Numbered from the stretch's first letter, positions 45,679 through 57,301 are shown. The stretch: DNA of 64,000 bases from Leptodactylus fallax (GCA_947044405.1 CAMRHE010001094.1:162857-226856), one strand, 5' to 3'. The notes: generated by a model from the sequence alone, not told the origin. Numbers and translations: made by a program.

Positions 45679-46540
45679 TAGTCATACACATGGACCCAAA
45701 TACTGATGAGATGGCTGCTTTAATGGCTAAATCTTGTTTGCACGTTAAAAACAAGTAACATTACTTGCTTTGTATCTGGACAGCTCTGGTTACATGAAGA
45801 TACAAAACATCCAGTCCCCAGTAATGGTCTGCACCATGGGCTTATACATGCTGTATCATACTCTCTATGGCTCATGTGGTGGTTGCTGGGTAAAAGTGAC
45901 AATTACAGTAAGGCGTGGGGCAAATATTGCTTTAGCTTCAGGCTCCTGTCAGCACATCATGTCTGATAATGTAGCATGGAGGACTGCCACAACCTGGTGC
46001 TCCAGTCAGGCATTCTAGAAGAATATACCAATCTGTAGTAACTTCTGAAGGCTGACTCATCCTCCTTGATTTCTCCATTCAGCAGGCTCCTGTGCTGTAA
46101 GCGCATGTAGAGGCATGGTGGCTTCTCCATTTAGTATAGTGGCCATGCCATGTTGCAACAGCATGAAGGAATCGGGGCACCTGAAAGTTACCCTGCACCA
46201 ACCATAATATATGAACCCCCACAAGAGTGAGAAGCCATAATAGACTCTTGTGTATGATGGGGTAGTTGATCTCTTGGAATATACCCACACCCTTAGACAT
46301 AAGTCCCAGACCTTTATCTCTTAATAAAAATGTCATGCTAGGCACACTTAGAAGGGGGTGCATTGTAGAGGTGAAGCTTTTGGGTTGTCCTTGTATAGAC
46401 ATCTAAAAGCCATATGTGACCTTGAGGATTCCTTTCTCTTCCATATACTCATATTGCATATGGAGAGTAAGTTCTTCCTGTGTCCAGAGTTGGATTTCTG
46501 CAGATGGTATTGCAGAACCTCTGCCACTCCTTGGGTATAG

Positions 46541-46678
46541 CTAGTATGACGTGTGGCTTGTATAGGAGAAGCCATAGAATAGCTGCTCCTTCTCCTCCTT
46601 CTCTGGTCTCTCCTGTGAGTCCTCCACAGACAGCAGGGCAGCCAGGGGGATTCTAGTGGTGGTGTCCACTACTGGAGT
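46541..46678 (-). CDS. Kinase C-terminal tail exon, intact
   Basis: After acceptor ctctcctag the frame reads TPVVDTTTRIPLAALLSVED, continues through an E/K-rich linker, and ends QLFYGFSYTSHTSY with a TAG stop (45 codons). FYGFSY fits the hydrophobic motif F-x-x-F-(S/T)-(F/Y) that regulates AGC kinases, located as in PKCs a few residues from the C-terminus. The exon itself is undamaged. The subdomain IX exon upstream in the same copy (47.6 kb) has lost its middle, so the gene as a whole is dead or this exon is used otherwise. Confidence 0.6.
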   Translation of the reverse strand, partial: TPVVDTTTRIPLAALLSVEDSQERPEKEEKEQLFYGFSYTSHTSY

Positions 46679-47534
46679 CTAGGAGAGGAGACAAAAATCA
46701 GATGGGCATGATCATAGCTTTTGTCTGTGACTGGCAGAAATATCAATACCCTATGCATGGAAAGAAAAATGCTATTGAAGCTTTGGTTGGGAAACTCTCA
46801 TTGAAAACAAGGCTGTGGCTCATCTATTAGGTTCATTCCCACTTTTGTTATGATTTCACATTTGCAAGTTGCCCTCTGAAGGGCTGTCCTAGGTTCACAT
46901 CTCTGTACTTGCTGGTTGTTAAATATTGAGGACTTGTTCTTCCTGCCTCCAGTTTATTCCTGCACAGTATAGATTCTTGTGTATAGTGTAACAGAACCTG
47001 TGCCGCAGCCTAGGGGACCTGCAGAAGGGCTGTGATAACATACGAAATTGTATTGACTTGATGGCAGATGAGCTCACAAATTTGGTATCCTTATTTTGAG
47101 GCTGCACCTGTGTATTGTATCAAAATACATGTGACCTCATATGTCACATGCTATTGGGTCACTGTTTGAGCACCCTTGAGGTTCCTTATTTAAATGTATG
47201 TATTGGGCTTTTTCACATTTAGTGTTTTGAAGCCAAAACTAAAGGTAGACTGAAGGAACGATCTGTCTGTTCTTTGATCCCCCTCCTTATTGCTCTGCTC
47301 CTTTAGACTTCAAAGACTGAATCAGAAAACCTGAACATGTGAACCCAGCCTTATACTCCTGATTATTGGGACAGTTTACGAAGGGCAATGTGGTGCCAAT
47401 CTCTCTTAAGTTGACCTTTGAGCTATAATATGTGTGTGTGTATGTGTATGTGTCAGCCCCTGTAGGATGTTGTGTACATGAGGGTTCAGGTTCTTAGGAT
47501 AACGGATACAGACAACAGACTGCATGATCTTAGT

Positions 47535-47567
<33 letters not shown>

Positions 47568-47570
<3 letters not shown>

Positions 47571-47622
47571 AAACTCCAATAGCCATTTCATAGTGATCCA
47601 CACTTTTGTTGTAGGGCTTACA
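47568..47622 (-). pseudogene. Kinase subdomain IX exon, internal deletion
   Basis: Minus strand, after tgctgtaag, reads PYNKSVDHYEMAIG. Compared with the 49.6-kb copy the block YFCFGVIL is missing, and a poly-A run on the plus strand (47,538-47,567) abuts the end. No donor remains. Confidence 0.65.
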
Positions 47623-47729
47623 GCACAGAACATGTAGAAACATAATGGAGGATTAATCGCATGGTGAAGGAATACACTGGATGTCTCATGGGCTATACTG
47701 AGGACATGTCTTGTATTTCTTACCCCTGG

Positions 47730-47790
47730 ACACTTAGCAAAATCATATTAAGAGTCACTGGTCAATCAAAATTTAGGCCTCTGTAAAGAC
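47730..47790 (-). pseudogene. Kinase activation-loop exon remnant
   Basis: Ends at a donor-like gg/gtaagaaatacaag, the same downstream intron start as in the 58.35 and 54.6 kb copies, but most of the coding part has been deleted. No GTPGYMA block survives. Confidence 0.4.
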
Positions 47791-48167
47791 AGAGGGGTAG
47801 TTTGACAAATAGGTCATGGAAGGATTGTGCATGGACTAGTAGAGATGGAAGTGTCATGTAGCTGTCTAAGGCCTCATAAACTGCTGTACAGGCTACAGGG
47901 CAGTGTGTAATACTGTGACTGGAGATTCTCCATTACTAGCAATGCTTCCTTATACCTCCAGACTTGGTCTGATGGAGCATACTACACCTCCATATGTCTC
48001 TGTATACAACAGGTAGTATACAGAGGTACAGTAGAGGCCTCATGATCTTCTGTGGAAGGCCAATTATGGCTCTATACAAAGCTCTAATATGGTGTGTATG
48101 AGCCCCAAAGTGTAACCTCCTATAGGATATCGGCTCTGTTTTAGTGTTATTTCTTCTGTTATCTTAC

Positions 48168-48256
48168 CTACACAACTGTATGATGCCCCTTTCATGGCAA
48201 TACTGCAAACCACACAGGAATTCCGCTGAAATAAAATGTAGAACAAATAATTCTGT
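48168..48256 (-). pseudogene. Kinase hinge fragment fused to subdomain VI exon
   Basis: The minus strand begins with NYLFYI (the start of the hinge exon after a ctacag acceptor). It then runs directly into atttcag and an exon reading EFLCGLQYCHERGIIQ with donor tgtag/gtaag (48,168-48,225). The VI helix and xHERGII match the residues just before the HRDLKPEN catalytic loop of PKCs. The rest of the hinge exon and the intron between have been deleted. Confidence 0.6.
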
Positions 48257-48289
48257 AGTAAAGACAGAATATAATACAGGACATGATGG

Positions 48290-48391
48290 CGACCTCATCC
48301 TTGCCGCTCTACAAAGATGGAGTCCCTGGAGACCTTGCATAGTTCTTCACAATGTTTATGGCAAGCTGTTTCTTTGAGAAGCCAGCATCAC
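48290..48391 (-). pseudogene. Kinase beta-3 (VAIK lysine) exon, truncated
   Basis: After acceptor cttccag the minus strand contains QLAINIVKN, aligned to FAMKMLEK in the 59.5-kb copy, then SPGTPSL-type sequence and loss of frame. The 3' half with the TFQTE-like end is missing. Confidence 0.55.
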
Positions 48392-48657
48392 CTGGAAGGG
48401 CTATAGCATTGGCCGGTCCTACCACGAGGTCACTGAACCTTCACCAAGATGGAAAAATTATGTGGTGGGGGATATTCATCCTCAGGATTCAGAACGTTTC
48501 TTGTACCCCGAGTTGTGTGGTATTGCAGCATTCATCACTTCCCTGGAGCTGAACTACAATACTAAGGACAGCTGTGGCTGTGTTTTGTGAAGAGAATCTA
48601 CAATACTGGTGTGAATGGATCTCTAGTGTATGGCCAGTGAATTGAAGTGAACATGTA

Positions 48658-48742
48658 ACTTTCCATAAGTGCCAGAGCTAAGTTCCTCATGGAAGGTCAG
48701 GTCTGTCAGTTTGAGCTATGTGTTGGCCGGTCTCACTTTCTC
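48658..48742 (-). pseudogene. Kinase P-loop exon with stop and lost donor
   Basis: After acceptor tcttgcag the frame reads EKVRPANT, a TAG stop, then LKLTDLTFHEELSSGTYGK. This is a recognisable glycine-loop segment. The donor aag/gtacat of the 61.0-kb copy is aagttacat here. Confidence 0.65.
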
Positions 48743-48799
48743 CTGCAAGACAAGTCAGTGTTAGGAATCCTAGTCACTCCTGTATACACTTCCACTATA

Positions 48800-48850
48800 T
48801 ACAGTGGGGAAAACAAGTATTTGATACTTTGGTGATTTTTACATCATACT
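48800..48850. mobile_element. Fragment of a TA-flanked MITE terminus
   Basis: The phrase tacagtggggaaaacaagta followed by tttgatac looks like the end of a Tc1/mariner-type element. No partner terminus was found nearby. Confidence 0.4.
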
Positions 48851-49585
48851 TTTCCACACTGTATGGTCTTCATCTTGAAAAGACAAGTCTGTGTTGGGGT
48901 CCAAGTAAATATTGAGGGAGATCTACAGTAAGTCTAGGTAATATCTGGGCATGATCATGGCTTATGTATGCTCTTACTGACATTGTGTAGACACATAAAA
49001 CATATGACAGGTAGAAATGTCACCCTGGAGACTCCTCTCTTCCATATACTTACTGGCTGTATGACATAAAGAGGAATCACTCTTCCTTCCACCAGCTCTG
49101 ACCAGTTTATCCCCACAAAGAATGGATTTCTGCACATAGTATAGCAGAACCATGTCGAAGATTTACAGAGGAGCTGTGATAAAATAGGAAGTTATAGTCA
49201 GTGGCAAATGAGCTCACACATTCACCATAGTAGGCCGCACTTGCCATCTGAAGTCAGATAAAAGGTGCACCTTAAAATACAAGTGGACTAAAGAAAGGAC
49301 CTTCTGTTCATGTTTGCTCCTTTTTTAGCTCTGAATCTGGTTTACACTTCAGACAGCATCAGAAAACCTGAATATGTGAACACAGCCTTATACTACCTGA
49401 TTATTGGGCTAGTTATGGGAAACTGTTTACTAGGGGCAATGTAGTACAGAATGTTGTATCTTTATTTGGCCACCTTGGAACTAGAATAGTGTATATATTC
49501 ACCCCCTGTAGGATGCCCCATATGAGGGTGCAGGTACACAGGGTAACTGACATGAAGGATAGATCGCAGGATCTTTGTCACTTAC

Positions 49586-49664
49586 CTCACACACTGAACT
49601 TTCCAATGGCAACTTCATAAAGAATGACCCCAAAGCAGAAGTAATCCACGCTTTTGTTGTAGGG
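49586..49664 (-). pseudogene. Kinase subdomain IX exon, near-intact
   Basis: After acceptor tgttgtaag the frame reads PYNKSVDYFCFGVILYEVAI followed by GKFSV, then a TGA just before the donor gag/gtaagt. PKCs have SVDWWSFGVLLYEML at this place. The conserved D and G residues are kept, and the tryptophans are Y and F. A two-base loss near the end probably created the late stop. Confidence 0.65.
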
Positions 49665-49771
49665 CTTACAACACAGAACCTGCAGAAACATAATGGAGGA
49701 TTAATCACATGGAGAAGGAATACACTGGATGTATCATTGGGTATACTGAGGACACAGAACTTGCATTTCTT

Positions 49772-49830
49772 ACCCTTGGACACTTTGACCAGTGACTCTT
49801 AATGACTGTCTCCTAGACAGCATTCTCAGG
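49772..49830 (-). pseudogene. Kinase catalytic/activation-loop exon remnant
   Basis: The minus strand contains LKPEN (catalytic-loop remnant) followed by out-of-frame sequence and a donor-like gg/gtaagaaat. The DFG and GTPGYMA blocks are lost. Confidence 0.4.
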
Positions 49831-50639
49831 TTTAGGCCTCTAAAGACAGAGGGACAGTTTGGTGATGGAAGGATTGTGCATAGACTAGTAGAGATGGAAG
49901 TGTCATGTAGCTGACTAAGGCATAAGATAATTCTTTAATAGTCCCACCATGGGGAAATTCAGTGTGTTATAGCAGCAAAGATAATATAAATACAAACAAA
50001 GGTAAAGTAGAAGGGATATCACAACTTAAGATCTTTCAGTTCTCTGTATGGAATGATCTCTGCTTAGGTCAGTGTTGGTTGTACAGCCTGACCACAGCAG
50101 GGAGGAAAGACTTCCGATAGCACTCCTGGAGCTCACCATGGACAGTATCCTTCTGTCACCCACCACCTGCACTGGGTCCAGTTGCTCCCCAGGACAGAGC
50201 TGTCTCTTCTAATCAGCTTGTCAAGTCTATTCCTTTCCCTGGTTGATATCCTACACCCCCCCCCCCCGTCTGACACAGTCCCAGGCTCTCACATACTGAG
50301 GTCAGTTTGTGAGGTAGTCTAGGATCCAGTTGGAGAGGTGGTGGTCCACTCTAAGGGCCAGCTTGTCTCTCAGTAGCCCTGGCTGTATGATTTCTCCAGT
50401 GCTTTTAACACCAAAGAACATTCAGTGTTCCCTGGTTTCTCTAGGTAACAGAGGTTTGTGTAGAAGGTGGATGATGGCATCATCCACTCCAATGCCTGTT
50501 CCATAAGCAAACTGTAGAGGGTTCATAGCCGAGCTCACTAAAGGGCAGAGATGTGAGAACCAATTTCTCTAAGACCTTCATCAAGTGGGATGTCAATGCT
50601 TCAGGTCTATAGCCGTTAAAGTTCATCAGATGAGGTGTC

Positions 50640-50975
50640 CCACTGTATATATCAAAGGGGGAAAAAAAAAACCTTAATACTCCTTTCCCTGTTCACTCCT
50701 CTGCTCCTGGAGTCTTGAAGGAGCAACAGGTGCGATGTGATGTCACTACATTGTGCCTCCTGCTCCCAGGACACCAGAAGAGAAGACAGCCAGGTGGTGA
50801 ACCTGTTAAAGGACAGCTCCCAACTTCATCACAAACTTCAGCCAATGATTTAGGACAGCCTGGACCCACTGCTCTGGACAGCGGGACAAATGCAGCACTC
50901 TCCCACTGTCTACAGGGGGCCCCCTCTACCATAGGGTCTGGAGCAAGTACACCATTGGCCCTATGATTAAAGCGG
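50640..50975. repeat. Interspersed repeat, second copy of 41.83-42.12 kb
   Basis: It shares ordered phrases with the segment between the two 21-bp minisatellite blocks (gtatatatcaaag, ccttaatactc, aaggagcaacagg, ctcctgctcccaggac). The 102-aa and 83-aa frames over it have no domain. Confidence 0.7.
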
Positions 50976-51189
50976 CCCTGCCTAGTAATTGCCAGGATCA
51001 TGGACTTGTACTCTGTAACTTACTATACCCGTAGTTAATGGTGGCGGTTGCTAAGGATAGTGACCAACTGCAGTGAGGGTACATGGTGGGTTATTTGAGA
51101 CTACATAAACCACCACCATGCAGGCTAACTCTTTGGATTGTCCTGTGTGGGAACATCTGGGGTCAAAACTCAGCCACTTGGTTACAAGA

Positions 51190-51369
51190 ATTAACCTTTA
51201 GTATGGATAATGCTCTCAATCTCTAGACCAGGAAGAGATGACAAGTCCTCTCTTGTGGCTTGTATAGAAGCCATAGAATAGCTCCTCCAATGATGATGGG
51301 GCTCTCCTGTTTGTCCTCTGCAGACAGAAGGGCATCCAGGGGGATTATAGTGATGGTCAATACTGGGGT
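51190..51369 (-). pseudogene. Kinase C-tail exon, frameshifted
   Basis: After acceptor ctctcctag the frame reads TPVLTITIIPLDALLSAEDK, then shifts. The hydrophobic motif survives as EELFYGFYTSHKR in another frame, one serine short of FYGFSYTSH. It lies between the hinge block (51.6 kb) and the activation-loop block (49.8 kb), which is out of normal order and points to rearrangement. Confidence 0.6.
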
Positions 51370-51600
51370 CTAGGAGAGAGGACAAGTTCAAAGCACCAAC
51401 AGGTCTAGTTTGTGATCCATCTGAGGTATCATAAATGTAGGTAGTATCTGTGCATCATAGCTCTTGTGGTCTTACTGACTTACAGTGGCTAGGCCAAAAT
51501 CTGTGGCCCTGTCAAACACCAACAAAACTGGTTAAAAATCCCATATCTACTGGACAATGGGGACAAATACATGACACACGATATACAATGTACAGGGTAC

Positions 51601-51663
51601 CTGGTGGAGGCCATGTCATTCTGATCTCTGCCTGACTTGCTCCATAATATAAAATATATAATC
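51601..51663 (-). pseudogene. Kinase hinge exon, internally deleted
   Basis: After acceptor ttctacag it reads DYIFYIMEQ, then loses the GGDLW block and ends at the family donor ccag/gtaccc. Confidence 0.55.
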
Positions 51664-52940
51664 CTGTAGAAAAGACAAATGTCACTTCTGTTATCTGAGG
51701 CAGACTAGATATTGCAACACTCAGGAGGGCCAGGAATGATGTCACAGGTAGGATATGGCCAGCTTGTAGAATGACCCTTGATCCCAAATGTGCACAAAGC
51801 CTCTTGCTGTCCCTGACTACTCGCCCTCACGTGGTGCCTGACAATGACAACCAGGTCTCAGGGGTAGTTATCGCTCTTACGAGCAGGACAAAGTAATACA
51901 AATGTACAGATGAGGAAAGAACTCTCCATATAAAATACTGTAATCCCTTTAGTGTCCAGTTAAGCAGATGATAGGGCTTTGGCTTAATTAACTTTTAGGT
52001 ATTGGACTTGGGTAGCTTAGCTTTAGCATACTGGGAAGGATGGCTTGTATCCAGGGGGTTATCCCTCAACGAACTGGGTACAAGCATGTGTGTGGGAGAC
52101 CCTCAAGTTCTGTCAGACTAGCTATGAGCTTTTTTTATATATCTTTGTCCCATAGACTGACTTGTAGAGATGCGTGTGGAGTTCCCAGGTTTATGGATAA
52201 ACAGGTCAGTAGGCCTTTTAGTACTTGCAGACTTTGGATTTCAGAAAAGAGGAAAAGGCCTCTCTGGTTGCAGTGGACTGATACAGGTCCTGACTTGACT
52301 AGCATGTCCTACAACCTTCTCCAGAGAGGGCTGTAGCTCGACCTCCTCCAGGCCAATGAAGGGAGCCTGACTGGTTCTGGAGGTCACCTGCTTATACTGG
52401 ACACTCCCCACACTAACACAATATGATGCAATCAGACATAAATTACAATGAAAAGTATAGACGGTTGCAGTTTATAAAACATCCATAAGATGGCTGTGGT
52501 GAACTTACTGGAAATGCCTACATAGACTTCTGTGTGCTGGCTCTTGTGAAATATATATAAAGGAAGGAATGGGGTGATACCTTTTTAGCTCATATGTAAA
52601 TGTTCATACTATCTCGGTCTGCAAGGACTATTAAAGGGAAAGGGACCAGCAGTACCAGGACATTACAATATGAGCAAGAAAAGCTTCACAAGCTGACAAG
52701 GAGGCGTCTACTGACTGGGCTGTAATAGGGTTCAGTGACTTTTGCCTCTCCAGCTGTTGATACAATTCCCAACATGCATACTCTGCTGTTTTTAGAATTC
52801 CCATAGAAGTGAATAGAGCATGTTGGGAGTAGTTTCAGGTCAGTTGGTGTGCAAAAGTTTGCCCCCTGATCTCTGTATTCTAAAGTGCGTCTTCTATATA
52901 TTTACTATGAGTGGTAATGGTGAATAGTAGAAGCTCCTAC

Positions 52941-53107
52941 CTCCTGGGAAGTTCCATAGTAGTGAGAAGAGATGGCTGCACTCTGATCTTTAGGATCTGC
53001 CCCTCTATGAAGACTGAGTCCCTGGAGACCTTAAGCAGTTTTTTTTTCCTCTTCACCATTTTTATGGTCAGCTGTTGTGTCGGCGCTTGTATGCTGGCTT
53101 CCCATCC
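52941..53107 (-). pseudogene. Kinase beta-3 exon, degenerate
   Basis: The minus strand contains TIKMVKRKKK (for FAMKMLEKA), SVFIEGQIL and QPSLL, ending at donor gag/gtagga. A run of A residues expands the lysine block. No clean acceptor is seen. Confidence 0.5.
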
Positions 53108-53114
53108 CTCCATA

Positions 53115-53192
53115 TGTGGAAGGTTAGGCCTGTCAGTCTTAGAGGAGCTGTCCCTCTACCTGTAGTACCCAATCAGAGCTCATTCCCTTTTG
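53115..53192 (-). pseudogene. Kinase P-loop exon, degenerate
   Basis: The minus strand shows APLRLTGLTFH, matching the APIRLTDLKFHKEL of the 57.2-kb copy. The glycine loop itself and the donor are gone. Confidence 0.45.
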
Positions 53193-53439
53193 AAGAAAGG
53201 TCAGTTTTGTGATAACAACAAATGCTATAGGAAGAATTAATAGAACAGGGTGCAGGTGAGATGATACATGGTGGAGGTTGTTTGAGATTACAGAAACCAC
53301 CACCATGCAGGTGAAGTTCTTGGGTCATTCTGCATGGTTATAGCTGGGGTCAAAACTTGGCAGCTTAGTTGCAAGAATACACCTTAGTATGGATGGCTGA
53401 ACTTAAAATATGGAGACCAGGAAGAAAATCAAGACCCGG

Positions 53440-53592
53440 CCCACCTCTTGTGTTGCAGTGAGTGCTCCAGTCTCCTCTTGTGGCTCGTATAGGAGAAGCC
53501 ATTGAGCATCTGCTCCTGATATTGGGCTCTTCTGTGAAGCCTCAGCAGACTGTGGGACATCTAGTGGGATTATTATACTTCATTACTGTGAC
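53440..53592 (-). pseudogene. Kinase C-tail exon, degenerate with hydrophobic motif
   Basis: After acceptor tatcctag the first half is scrambled, but LNGFSYTSHKRRLEH is readable further on. The leading phenylalanine of the hydrophobic motif is replaced. Confidence 0.5.
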
Positions 53593-54384
53593 CTAGGATA
53601 GATCAGATGGATCATGTGACCAGAACCTCAGTGCTGTGACTGTTCCAAGTGTCGGTAGTATCTGTGCATGGTCATAGCTTGTGTGGTCTGCTCAGTTTAT
53701 CCCCACAAAGAATGGATTTTTGCACATGATATAGCAGAACCACTGCCGCTTCTTAGGTGACCTGCAGAAGAGCTGTGATAAAATGGGGAAATTGTAGTTG
53801 GCAGATGAGCTCACACTCACTCAGCATACAGTGTCAGGCCAGTCCTGTACTTTTATATGCTGCGTCTTATAGCCTATATTTTTCATAGAGTATACAGATG
53901 GGGCAGACATAACTGATGCAGTAAAGCAAATGCATTGGTAGGTCACATGGTGTGTGGCTCCCTTGAAGCTTCTCGCCACAGTATTTAATGTGTTAAAGCC
54001 TATTGGGCTGTGTTTTCCCATTCAGGTGTTCTGATGCAGTCTTTGAAGCCAAAGCTATATGTACTGAAAATGAAACCCCACCTGTTCTTTGTTCTCTCCC
54101 TGTATTTAGTAACTGGTTTTTGGATTCAAAGACTGTACCAGGAAACCTGTATATGTGAACATAGCCTTACACTGCCTTAGACAATGGGAAACTAGCTCTT
54201 TATAAAGGACATTGGACTGATCTTTTATAGTGTTTATACATTTTTTTTTTTTTTTTTCTTTGAGCTATAATGTGTATATACTCTCCCCTGTATGATCTGT
54301 ATATGAGGTTGCAGGTTCTCAGGATAACTGATGCAGAGGATAGATCACAGGATATTGGAGTTTCCTTCATGGAATGGGAACTGT

Positions 54385-54456
54385 CAAGGGCCTTTTTATA
54401 AAGAATGATTCCCCCTCCACCAAGGAGAAATGATCCACATCTGTGGTGTTGGGCTT
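54385..54456 (-). pseudogene. Kinase subdomain IX exon, degenerate
   Basis: After ctgtgtaag the minus strand reads PNTTDVDHFSLVEGESFF. Only the VDxFS core is left, compared with SVDYFCFGV at 49.6 kb. Confidence 0.4.
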
Positions 54457-54556
54457 ACACAGAACCTGTAGAAACTTAATGGAGTAATCATATGGTGAAG
54501 GAACACACTGGATGTATCATAGGCATTACTGAGGACACACGACTTGTATTTCTTAC

Positions 54557-54705
54557 CTCCACAGCCATGTACCCTGGCGTCCCTGCATGCCCGGCTACCT
54601 TGTCTGAGCTGAAAACATTGACAGCTGAAAGACAATCGCTGATCTTTAACGCCATCTGTCAAGACATTCTCAGGCTTTAGGTAAACCAGATTGCTGAAAT
54701 CTAGT
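54557..54705 (-). pseudogene. Kinase catalytic and activation loop exon, frameshifted
   Basis: The minus strand reads LKPENVLTDGVK in one frame, then ISDCLSAVNVFSSDKVAG and GTPGYMAVE in another, ending at donor gag/gtaaga. This is the best surviving copy of the segment. LKPEN is the catalytic loop, ISDC(-)LS stands for the (A/S)DFGLS magnesium loop with the FG damaged, and GTPGYMA(P)E is the P+1 loop. The loss of DFG and the frameshift would prevent catalysis. Confidence 0.65.
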
Positions 54706-54800
54706 AGGAAAGACCTTAGCAAAGCAACAGGCTAAAAAACCAACATCTACAGGACAATGAGAACACATACATGGCATATAATACAAAATATGCAGGGTAC

Positions 54801-54890
54801 CTGGTGGTGGACATGTCACAGCAAGTGCGGCAATCTATGAACTCCGAGGCTTCCTCCATGGATGTATTCCATGATATAGAACAAATAATC
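54801..54890 (-). pseudogene. Kinase hinge exon, one-base frameshift
   Basis: After acceptor tttcacag it reads DYLFYIMEYIHGGSLG, then shifts by one base. The end reads EFIDCRTCCDMSTT in the original frame, with donor ccag/gtaccc. The length is 90 nt compared with 92 in the intact 59.0-kb copy. Confidence 0.6.
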
Positions 54891-54981
54891 CTGTGAAACA
54901 GTTAATAGCAGCTAAAAATCCATCTACAGGACAATACATGAGGATGAATACATGACATATAATACACAATGTGCAGGGTAC

Positions 54982-55053
54982 CTGGTGGTGACCATGTCAC
55001 AGGTACTCCCCGAGGTCTCCTCCACTGGCGTATTCCATGTAGAATAAATAATC
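54982..55053 (-). pseudogene. Kinase hinge exon, 20-base deletion
   Basis: After acceptor catttacag it reads DYLFYMEYASGGDLGEYL and then a stop. It is a second hinge exon immediately upstream of the 54.85-kb one, so a local duplication or a fused copy is likely. The donor is intact. Confidence 0.6.
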
Positions 55054-55099
55054 CTGTAAATGCTGCACTGTATCTACAATACCCAGTCATGTCCTGTAT

Positions 55100-56390
55100 T
55101 ATAATCTGAGTTACTCACTTGGTACTAAACCAAACCCCCCACAGCTGCCCAGGCCAATAAGACCCTGATTTTGCGTTCTGCAAAATGTTCAATAAAACAC
55201 GAGACTCCTGCTGGATTTAATAGGCCACAGCAACCATTTTATTACCAAGCATATAAAATAAAACATAGAAATGTATCCTTTAACATAAAAATAACCTTAA
55301 ATGTTAAGTATCTGAATAAGGGTCCTTGGAGTTGCAAAATACTTGTACCTGATGACTCCGCAACCATATTTACTGGCTCAGGGGCACCATGGAGAAATAC
55401 ATGAACTACTTCAATGTACCAGCTCCAAGGACTTCCCCTTGTAAGCATCACTCATGTGCTAGGACATACAACTATTACATGTATAAATAAAGGTGAGTGG
55501 GGCATATCAATAAGTGCCCCATGTGCCAATTTACTACTAACAGTAAAGACCGCAACCCCCTTAGGCTACTGACTCCAAATGTAACATCGCAACATACAGA
55601 CTAAAAAAGACAAGTTGGGGAGGGAAACTTCTTCTGTGCCAGCATGCCCACAACCTTTCCCAGGCAAATCTTGAACATAAATCTATCCTACCCCGCCATC
55701 TGCTCCCCTTAAAGGTATCCACAGCCCCTACAAGCCCCAGTCATGGTGCTGCTATTAAATATTGCTATGATCCTCCTCTGGTGACTTCTTCCACTGTAGC
55801 AGACTATATATGTAGTCACATTAAATCAATACAAAAAAATACTAGGTCTAATTATCCAAATTAAACAAAATGAAGAGAACACCAAATAATCATAACCAAT
55901 AACTTGCTCTCAAAAAAATACATAATAGTTCAAAATTCATCTTAATTCAAACTATAATTAAAAAAGTAATGTTGCAAACAAGACATAAAAATTAAACACT
56001 GAACATGTGTGGTACACAAGGAAGATGGCTCATAATATCAGCTAGGCACACGATATACAAATGGATATATCAATACACACTGACCAAAACATACAATATA
56101 ACCAAATAATAAATATACCAATAATTATATATTTTACGAAATGCAGCTTTACTTGCTGGTCTTTATCTGCTGCCGTTTGGGTCATCAGTGCAATGTGCAA
56201 ACTAAATGCCAATGGGTTTCCTCAAACAGAATATTAGAGAGCACCCACCAGCCATCTTCAGACCCCCAGAGTATAATGATCAGACCCAGGGGAGGATAGA
56301 AACATAAAAAAACAAACAAACGTTGCTTACCTGTTTCTCGCTCTGGTCCACTCCCTGCTACTTCGGCCTACTTTAATGTTGGACCAGGCT
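55100..56390. other. No kinase block; unclassified sequence
   Basis: AT-rich sequence between the 55.0-kb hinge exon and the 56.9-kb beta-3 exon with no recognisable exon. It is probably a repeat insertion, because the equivalent interval in the 59-kb copy is only about 340 nt. Confidence 0.4.
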
Positions 56391-56880
56391 GGCGTCATGT
56401 GATCCGTGCTGGCGTCGTGACGCAAAATGACGTCTGGGACGTCACCAAAAAGGCCCGAAGTGTAGGAGAGGTAAGTACATTGTTTTTCTTTTTATGTTCC
56501 CTCACCAACTCTGGGCCTCCGATTATTATATTCCAGGGTCTTTTCAACGACCCCGGAGTATAATGATAGCAGAGATTGTGGGGTTCGTCCCATGACCTCA
56601 CATACCGATCCCAGCTCCTGCTCACAGCTGCCTCCGCAGAATCGGAAGCACAGGTGGCCGTGAGCGGGACCCTGGGGAACGGTAAGTATATAGGGCCCGT
56701 TACCTGCTGGAGTAACCCCAGCAGGTAACAGCCTATTAAAAAAAAAAAAAAAAGCATCGGGGCCCTGTGGCAGCAGCTACCCCGATAGTTACACATCTGC
56801 GCCCACCCCAGTCTCTGGTTTATTCTATCATGTTTTATACTCTTACTGGTGTGACAATGGTGAATAGTAGAAGCTCTTAC

Positions 56881-57061
56881 CTCACTCTGGGAAGTTCCAA
56901 AACAATGTGTAACAAGATGGCTGCTCTGTGTGAGCTCCAGGACCTGCCGCTCTATAAAGATGGAGTCCCTGGCGAGGTTATGCTGTCTTATTCATATTTT
57001 TTTTTTTTTTTTTTTTTTTGGCAAGCTGTTTCTTTGTGGAAAATTGGGAAGCCAGCATCAC
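56881..57061 (-). pseudogene. Kinase beta-3 exon with poly-A/T insertion
   Basis: Acceptor tccag/gtgatgctggctt and donor gag/gtaaga match the 59.5-kb copy, but a T run (plus strand, about 56,997-57,019) interrupts the lysine block and breaks the frame. Confidence 0.55.
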
Positions 57062-57164
57062 CTGGAGGAGACAGGGTTAGGACTATAACATTGGCTAGTT
57101 TTGTGATGCTACAATACTGGTGTGAATGGAGCTCTAGTGTATGATCTGTGAAGTGAACATGTAC

Positions 57165-57260
57165 CTTTCCATAAATGCTGCATCAAAGCTCCTTATGGAA
57201 CTTCAGGTCTGTCAATCTGATCGGAGCTGTCCGTCTATCTGATGGCCAGGTCTCATTCTC
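57165..57260 (-). pseudogene. Kinase P-loop exon with one nonsense codon
   Basis: After acceptor gtctttcag the frame reads ENETWPSDRRTAPIRLTDLK then FHKEL, a TGA, then CSIYGK and donor aag/gtacat. Apart from the TGA at the first glycine of the loop the exon is intact (96 nt). Confidence 0.7.
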
Positions 57261-57301
57261 CTGAAAGACGAGTCAGTATTAGGAGTTCTAGTAAACCATG
57301 T

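Noticed and set aside
50693..51001. 102-aa minus and 83-aa plus frames
   Set aside because: They lie in a dispersed repeat also present at 41.8-42.1 kb, and overlapping frames on both strands show no domain.
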